NCBI GenBank assembly: GCA_025353235.1
Contig: JANXQZ010000933.1
Location: 1 to 10,730, forward strand
Source of the DNA: Bryobacterales bacterium
GTDB lineage: Bacteria; Acidobacteriota; Terriglobia; Bryobacterales; Bryobacteraceae
Reading direction: 5' to 3'
DNA: 10,730 nucleotides
Shown in pieces: positions 5,794 through 10,730 of this stretch. Numbering within the stretch: the first letter of the stretch is position 1; each line of letters starts with the position of its first letter. A model generated the notes under the pieces. It made no database searches and was not told the origin of the DNA. It worked only from the letters and a program-made list of their open reading frames with translations. Both the position numbers and the translations under genes were made by a program.

Positions 5794-7370
5794 AGCTCGG
5801 GTTTCCTCTCCTCTTATATGCAGTCGGGCTGACCGCCCAGGTTCCGTACCAGCGCATTTTGCAGAACGAACCCAATTCCGGGAATTGGCTTACCTACTCC
5901 GGCAATTACAGCGCGCACCGCTTCTCGCCCTTGGCGCAGCTTACGCCGACCAACGTTGGAAAGCTGAAACCCGTTTGGGTGTATCAAGTTGAGCATGCCG
6001 GACGAACCGAGGTCAGCCCGATTGTGGCCGACGGGGTGATGTACGTGACCAGCCCCGAGATCGGCGTGACCGCGCTTGATCTGCGAACAGGCCGACCGCT
6101 TTGGAACTGGACTCGACCCCTTCCCAAGGACCTGCGCACAATTGGGTTCGGTCGGGTAAATCGAGGTGTCGCGATCTTGGACGACACCGTGTTCGTAGGT
6201 ACGCTCGATGCCCACTTAGTCGCGCTGGATGCTCATTCAGGCGCGGTTCGCTGGGAAACGGAAGTGGCGGACTACAAGCTCGGAAACTGCCTCACTGCGG
6301 CGCCTCTCGCCATTGACGGGAAAGTGATCACGGGAACGGCGGGCGGGGAAGCCGGCATACGAGGCTTTGTCGACGCGTATGACGCGAAGACGGGCAAGCG
6401 GCTGTGGAGATTCTGGACAATTCCCGGTCCAGGCGAACCGGGGCATGAAACGTGGTCGCAGGGCGACGATTGGAAGAGCGGCGGCGGTTCCACCTGGGTG
6501 ACCGGTTCCTACGATCCGGAGTTGAACCTGATCTATTGGGGCGTGGGCAATCCAGGACCGGACTGGAACGGCGATGCCCGTCCTGGAGACAACCTGTATT
6601 CGTGTTCGCTGATCGCGCTGGATTCCACTACGGGCAAGTTGAAATGGCACTTTCAGTTCACGCCCCATGACACTCACGATTGGGATGCCACCGAAATTCC
6701 CGTGCTGCTGGACACCGTGGTGCGAGGTCGCGAGCGGAAGGTGGTCGCCATGGCAAACCGCAACGCTTTTTACTATCTGCTGGATCGGGCCACGGGCGAG
6801 TTTCTGCATGGATCGCCCTATGCCAAGCAGACTTGGGCCACCGGCTTGGATGATCGCGGTAGGCCCATGGTGATCGCCAATACCGAGCCTTCCACGGAAG
6901 GTACGCTAGTGTATCCAAGTTTGCAAGGAGCGACGAATTGGTTCAGCCCGTCGTACAGTCCCGTTGCGAAAATGTTCTATGTGCCGGTGCGAGAGATGGG
7001 TGCCTACTACTATAAGACCGAAGCCGAATTTAAACCGGGCAACTGGTTTGGAGGCGGAGGCGAACGGTCGCTTTCGGGCGACGCGGCATATGGGGCCATC
7101 CGCGCGCTGGATGTCGGCACGGGTAAACAGAAGTGGGAATTCCGGCTGAAGTCGCCGCCTTGGGCCGGAGTGTTGTCGACGGCGGGCGGACTAGTTTTCG
7201 GCGGATCGAATGAAGGCAACTTCTATGCGCTGGATGCAGGGTCAGGGAAACCGCTGTGGGATTTCCAGACTGGCGGATCGATAATCGCCAACCCGGTGAG
7301 CTTTCTGATTGATGGCAAGCAGCACGTTGCGATCGCCTCGGGCCAGGCCATCTTTGTCTTCGGACTTTGA
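5790..7370 (+). CDS. PQQ-dependent alcohol-type dehydrogenase (type I quinoprotein), periplasmic
   Basis: This 526-residue enzyme should oxidise an alcohol (or related substrate) with pyrroloquinoline quinone and pass electrons to a cytochrome c. Signal peptide: about residues 1-16. The body shows beta-propeller blades with tryptophan-docking repeats such as ALDLRTGRPLWNW (95-107), ALDAHSGAVRW, AYDAKTGKRLW, ALDSTTGKLKW, ALDVGTGKQKW and ALDAGSGKPLWDFQTG (480-495). Active-site residues are in place: E187 (GGEAG), N254 (GVGNPGPDWNG) and D299 (HDWDAT). The residue two after D299 is Thr, not Asp, which in methanol/ethanol dehydrogenases points to calcium rather than a lanthanide. The adjacent-cysteine pair normally near the cofactor is missing: the matching segment reads IGFGRVNRGVAIL (118-130), and the protein has only C167 and C272. 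There is no fused cytochrome domain, consistent with the separate cytochrome gene just upstream. It is slightly shorter than typical soluble members. The exact substrate is unknown. Confidence 0.92.
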   Translation: MKLGFPLLLYAVGLTAQVPYQRILQNEPNSGNWLTYSGNYSAHRFSPLAQLTPTNVGKLKPVWVYQVEHAGRTEVSPIVADGVMYVTSPEIGVTALDLRTGRPLWNWTRPLPKDLRTIGFGRVNRGVAILDDTVFVGTLDAHLVALDAHSGAVRWETEVADYKLGNCLTAAPLAIDGKVITGTAGGEAGIRGFVDAYDAKTGKRLWRFWTIPGPGEPGHETWSQGDDWKSGGGSTWVTGSYDPELNLIYWGVGNPGPDWNGDARPGDNLYSCSLIALDSTTGKLKWHFQFTPHDTHDWDATEIPVLLDTVVRGRERKVVAMANRNAFYYLLDRATGEFLHGSPYAKQTWATGLDDRGRPMVIANTEPSTEGTLVYPSLQGATNWFSPSYSPVAKMFYVPVREMGAYYYKTEAEFKPGNWFGGGGERSLSGDAAYGAIRALDVGTGKQKWEFRLKSPPWAGVLSTAGGLVFGGSNEGNFYALDAGSGKPLWDFQTGGSIIANPVSFLIDGKQHVAIASGQAIFVFGL

Positions 7371-7406
7371 GCCCAAATGACAAGGACCTCGGGGCGTTTA
7401 CGAAAC

Positions 7407-7435
7407 TTGACTTAACGTTAACTTTCAATTACTAT
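7407..7435 (+). promoter_or_regulatory. Predicted sigma70-type promoter of the second receptor gene
   Basis: TTGACT (7407-7412, five of six to the -35 consensus) and TACTAT (7430-7435, four of six to the -10 consensus, with the key T, A and last T kept) are spaced by exactly 17 bp. The region is AT-rich compared with its surroundings. Transcription would begin around 7442, giving a leader of roughly 120 nt. Confidence 0.6.
7412..7421. promoter_or_regulatory. Palindrome in the promoter spacer, possible operator
   Basis: TTAACGTTAA is a perfect 10-bp palindrome placed between the -35 and -10 hexamers, overlapping the last base of the -35. A dimeric regulator bound there would block RNA polymerase. 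No regulator gene is in the window, and a 10-bp palindrome in AT-rich sequence can occur by chance, so this is tentative. Confidence 0.35.
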
Positions 7436-7564
7436 CAACAAAACTGCGTCGAGTCTGTTTCTGTGCGAGGACATTGAGCCTTGGGTGGGACTGCTCGGCG
7501 TTAGGGGATTCAGGGGCCCAGTAGAAGCCCAGGCGAAAATCTTTCCCCGTCTATTAAGGAACAC

Positions 7565-10500
7565 ATGCGCCACGTAAGCGGATTCAGGGTTATCCTACTC
7601 GGATTATTCTTGACCCTCGCAGCTTTTGCTCAACGAGATCTCGCAACTATTCTCGGCATCGTAACGGATCCGCAAGGCGGAACCATTCCGAACGCCAAAG
7701 TAAACATCATCGAAGACGCCACTGGATTGAGTTACGACGTGATCACCAATGGCAGCGGCGAGTTCATTCGCCCGCTCATCAAACCGGGAATATACACGGT
7801 AACCGTGGAATCTCCTGGATTTAAAAAAGGGATCCAAAAAGGTGTAGAACTGACAGTAGGTGCCCGCGTCTCGGTTCCAATAACCCTGACGGTGGGTGAA
7901 GTTTCCCAGAGCGTCGAAATCACCGCAACCGCGCCGCTCTTGCAGACGGAGAGCACGGTGATCGGTCAGGATTTGACAAGTCGGCAAACCAGCCAACTGC
8001 CGCTTGGCGGCACGCGCGTCTTCAGCTTTCTTGCACGCCTCTCGCCGGGAGTGGTCCCTGGCGAGCCCGGCGCTCGCGACGAAGCAGGTGGATCGTTCTC
8101 TGCGAACGGCGTTCGTTCCAACGGTCAAAATAATTTCCTGTTGAACGGCGTGGATAACAACGTCAACGTAATCGACTTTTTAAACCAGAGCGCCTATGTC
8201 ATCGGACCCTCCGTGGAAGCCATCGGTGAAATGACGGTGCTTACCAATGGATATAACGCCGAGTACGGCCGAGGCGCTGGCGGCGTGGTGAACGTTCAAT
8301 TGAAGTCGGGCACCAACGAACTGCACGGGGCATTGTTTGAGTTCCTGCAGAACGAAAAACTGAACGCCAACACCTGGGAGAACAACAAGCATGGAGCCCT
8401 TCGCGGCGCATACAAGCAGAACCAGTTCGGTGCGGCGGTCGGCGGACCGATCCTCAAGAACCGGCTCTTCATGTTCGGTGACTACCAGGGCACGCGCATC
8501 GCTTCCAATAGCCAAGCGTTGAATCTCGGCATTGGCGGGAATCTCACCCTCCCAACACCGGCGGAGATCAACGGAGACTTCTCCCAATTGCTGACGAATA
8601 AGCAGATCGGCACAGATGCGGCCGGCAATGGTATTTTTGGCGGTCAGATTTTCGACCCCGCCAGCACCAAAGTTGTAAACGGACAACAGGTGCGCACTGC
8701 ATTCCCCGGCAACAAGATCCCGGCGAGCCGGTTCGATCCTGCCGCTTCAAAGATCCTGCAGCTCTTCCCGAAGCCCAACACCTCCTTTCTGACATCTGGC
8801 GGAGCCCCGGTGAACGATTTCTTCATCGTCACCCCGGTAGGACAGAACATCGATCAAGGGGACGGGCGCGTCGACTTCCGCTTGAGCGATAAAGACAGCC
8901 TGTTTGGTTCCATCAGCTGGTCAAACAAAAATCAATCCAACGGGCAGCCGCTTCCCGGCGCTCTCGATGCCACCTACTTTGCCTCACAGTCTGAACAGGA
9001 TTTGGCCCGCAACGCCATGCTGAGTTGGACTCGTGTTTGGAATCCGAAGATTATCTCGGAGACCCGCGTGGCGTTCACTCGCCTGGTCACTTCGCGCGTG
9101 CAAGCCAGCCCTGGGGTTGATCAGTTCAAGGCTTTCGGAATCGGCGGCTACGATCCGACTACGACCCTGAACGGCGGTCTGCCGTCTACGAACTTCGATA
9201 AATATTACAGCGGCTTCGGCGCATCCGACTGGCTGCCCTCGAAAGAGTACAACAACGTTTGGGATTTTATTGAGAACGTATCGATCACGACGGGCTCGCA
9301 TGCTCTGAAGTTCGGAGCCGAGTTCCGGCCTATCAAATTCCCCTTCTTCCAGGTACCCAGCCCGCACGGCAACTGGAGCTTCAATCACAACTCTACGGCT
9401 GCACCGATCGCAGGCGATATCAGCAACAACACGGGGGATGCTCTGGCAAGCTTCCTGCTGGGACAAGTGTACAGCGGCCAAGTGTCCACCAATAACTTCA
9501 TCTCTTCGGAGAAGTGGGCTTGGGCGTTCTTTGCGCAGGACGATTGGAAAGTTAGTTCGAAGCTGACCGTTAACGTGGGCCTTCGTTATGAAGTCTTTTC
9601 GCCCATCGGTGAAAAATTTGGTAACCAATCCAGCTTCAACCCGCAGAACAACACGCTGTACATTCCGAAGGGCAAGAACCAGAATCTGGCTCTGCCACCC
9701 AGCTTCGGGCCGGGCGGTGCGTTGTCGTTTATTCACGTGAGCCGAGGCCAAGTGGACAAGTACCTGATCCCCACCGATTACCTGGATTTTTCACCGCGCA
9801 TTGGGTTGGCTTACCAGTGGCGCCAAAAGACAGTAATCCGCGCAGGCTACGGAATTTTCTACGGCGGCGAAGAAAATCAGGGCGGGTATCCTAACCGCGG
9901 GGAAGCGGTGCCGTTCAATGAAACAGTGCAACTGAACCGGACTGGTTTGGGGAACTTCGATTCCAATCAATACTTCGCCAGCACCAACGGTGTTCAGAGC
10001 GGTTTCCCGTCGAATGTGTTCAGTTTAGACGTTCCTCCCGCGTTCCGAGGCATCACTCAAAATTTCCGGAACCCGCTGGTCCACAAATGGAACTTGGCGG
10101 TTCAACAGGAACTCGGCCATAGCATGGCATTGGAGGTCTCCTATATCGGCAATCACCAGCAGCACAGCGTTCAGATCTGGGATCCCAATACGTGCCCGAA
10201 CAGTCCCAATCCGAACTATAATTGCGATTCTAACCGGCCCAACCCAGCGCTGGGCGGTTTATCCTTTGTCGATTCTTTCGGCTTCGGAAATTATCATGGG
10301 ATGGCCAGCAAGCTGGAGAAGCGCTTCTCGAACGGGTTGAACTTCCTGGCTACCTACACGTATGGCCATGCGCTTGCCGATACCGGGACCACATTAACAG
10401 GCTCGCCCAACCAGGGTTCAAAAGATCGTCGCAACATTGGCGGCGGTTATTCGAGCGCGGCGTGGGATATTCGCCACAGCGTAGTCGGCAGCTTCTTGTA

Positions 10501-10730
10501 CGACCTGCCGTTTGGCAAGGGCAAGAAATACATGAACGACGGCGGCCCGCTCAACTTCCTCGTTGGCAATTGGCAATTGAACAGCATTGCAACGTTCCGA
10601 ACGGGCGCTCCGTACACGCTTGGCACCAATCAGTGTGTCGGGACATTCGGGACTTGCCAACCCGACCAGGTTGCAGGAAAGAACCCGGCTAACGCTCCTC
10701 CGGGCGGACGCCGTCCGGACTTGTGGTTCG
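7565..10730 (+). CDS. TonB-dependent receptor, Oar-like, C-terminus beyond window
   Basis: The open frame runs from ATG 7565 to the right edge: 1055 full codons without a stop, so the C-terminus is missing. It encodes an outer-membrane receptor of the same broad family as the one at 1844-4768, but clearly divergent. Residues 1-22 are a signal peptide (VILLGLFLTLAAFA|Q). Residues about 27-122 form the carboxypeptidase-regulatory-like domain (LGIVTDPQGGTIPNAKV, then GEFIRPLIKPGIYTVTVESPGFK). The plug follows, with LPLGGTRVFSFLARLSPG at 145-162, FLLNGVDNN, and AEYGRGAGGVVNVQLKSGTNELHG at about 232-255. The barrel shows family segments including FAQDDWKVSSKLTVNVGLRYE, SPRIGLAYQW and WDIRHSVVGSFLYDLPFGKG. 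The start has AAGGA 4 nt upstream and a predicted promoter of its own. The ligand is unknown; its position after a PQQ dehydrogenase hints at uptake of a related substrate. Confidence 0.92.
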   Translation, partial: MRHVSGFRVILLGLFLTLAAFAQRDLATILGIVTDPQGGTIPNAKVNIIEDATGLSYDVITNGSGEFIRPLIKPGIYTVTVESPGFKKGIQKGVELTVGARVSVPITLTVGEVSQSVEITATAPLLQTESTVIGQDLTSRQTSQLPLGGTRVFSFLARLSPGVVPGEPGARDEAGGSFSANGVRSNGQNNFLLNGVDNNVNVIDFLNQSAYVIGPSVEAIGEMTVLTNGYNAEYGRGAGGVVNVQLKSGTNELHGALFEFLQNEKLNANTWENNKHGALRGAYKQNQFGAAVGGPILKNRLFMFGDYQGTRIASNSQALNLGIGGNLTLPTPAEINGDFSQLLTNKQIGTDAAGNGIFGGQIFDPASTKVVNGQQVRTAFPGNKIPASRFDPAASKILQLFPKPNTSFLTSGGAPVNDFFIVTPVGQNIDQGDGRVDFRLSDKDSLFGSISWSNKNQSNGQPLPGALDATYFASQSEQDLARNAMLSWTRVWNPKIISETRVAFTRLVTSRVQASPGVDQFKAFGIGGYDPTTTLNGGLPSTNFDKYYSGFGASDWLPSKEYNNVWDFIENVSITTGSHALKFGAEFRPIKFPFFQVPSPHGNWSFNHNSTAAPIAGDISNNTGDALASFLLGQVYSGQVSTNNFISSEKWAWAFFAQDDWKVSSKLTVNVGLRYEVFSPIGEKFGNQSSFNPQNNTLYIPKGKNQNLALPPSFGPGGALSFIHVSRGQVDKYLIPTDYLDFSPRIGLAYQWRQKTVIRAGYGIFYGGEENQGGYPNRGEAVPFNETVQLNRTGLGNFDSNQYFASTNGVQSGFPSNVFSLDVPPAFRGITQNFRNPLVHKWNLAVQQELGHSMALEVSYIGNHQQHSVQIWDPNTCPNSPNPNYNCDSNRPNPALGGLSFVDSFGFGNYHGMASKLEKRFSNGLNFLATYTYGHALADTGTTLTGSPNQGSKDRRNIGGGYSSAAWDIRHSVVGSFLYDLPFGKGKKYMNDGGPLNFLVGNWQLNSIATFRTGAPYTLGTNQCVGTFGTCQPDQVAGKNPANAPPGGRRPDLWF

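Larger units (their letters stand above)
7371..7564. other. Intergenic region with promoter and leader of the second receptor
   Basis: This 194-nt gap separates the quinoprotein from the second receptor. It holds a sigma70-type promoter (7407-7435) and then a leader of about 120 nt. Near its end lies AAGGA at 7556-7560, the ribosome binding site, 4 nt before the ATG at 7565. I see no strong hairpin plus T-run that would terminate the upstream transcript, and no obvious riboswitch fold. Confidence 0.6.

Noticed and set aside
7371..7406. Terminator after the PQQ dehydrogenase
   Set aside because: No stable hairpin followed by T residues could be found in the gap.
8984..9751. 255-codon open frame on the minus strand
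   Set aside because: It is antisense to the second receptor, whose family motifs run uninterrupted through this stretch.

Overview
The window looks like chromosomal DNA of an Acidobacteriota soil bacterium, most likely near Solibacter/Bryobacter. The reasons are moderately high GC content, two very large Oar-like TonB-dependent receptors with N-terminal carboxypeptidase-regulatory-like domains, a two-heme cytochrome c beside a PQQ quinoprotein dehydrogenase, and REP-like palindromes in an intergenic gap. The taxonomic placement is inferred from gene style, not from a marker gene.

All genes read left to right. (1) Bases 1-149 are the last 48 codons of a secreted phosphoesterase. (2) Bases 150-432 are intergenic and hold a nested inverted repeat (208-332) in which each arm folds into two hairpins; differences between the arms preserve the stems. 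(3) 433-1854 is a complete paralogous phosphoesterase of the phospholipase C/acid phosphatase family. (4) 1844-4768 is a complete TonB-dependent receptor that starts inside the phosphoesterase's last codons. (5) 4814-5062 is a small hydrophobic membrane protein of unknown role. (6) 5059-5793 is a secreted two-heme cytochrome c that starts at TTG, overlapping the preceding stop. (7) 5790-7370 is a PQQ-dependent alcohol-type dehydrogenase, overlapping the cytochrome gene by ATGA. (8) 7371-7564 is intergenic with a good sigma70-type promoter containing a 10-bp palindrome. (9) 7565-10730 is a second Oar-like TonB-dependent receptor, open at the right edge.

Genes 3 to 7 are packed with overlaps or a 45-nt gap and no visible terminator, so they could form one transcript. 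A working model (inference) is a nutrient-acquisition unit. The phosphoesterase would cleave phosphate esters outside the cytoplasm and the receptor would import a product or complex across the outer membrane. The quinoprotein would oxidise an alcohol in the periplasm and pass electrons to the cytochrome. The second receptor appears to have its own promoter.

Most parts belong to known families. The least explained items are the structure-conserving double-hairpin element, the small membrane protein coupled to the cytochrome gene, and a quinoprotein that lacks the usual adjacent-cysteine pair.
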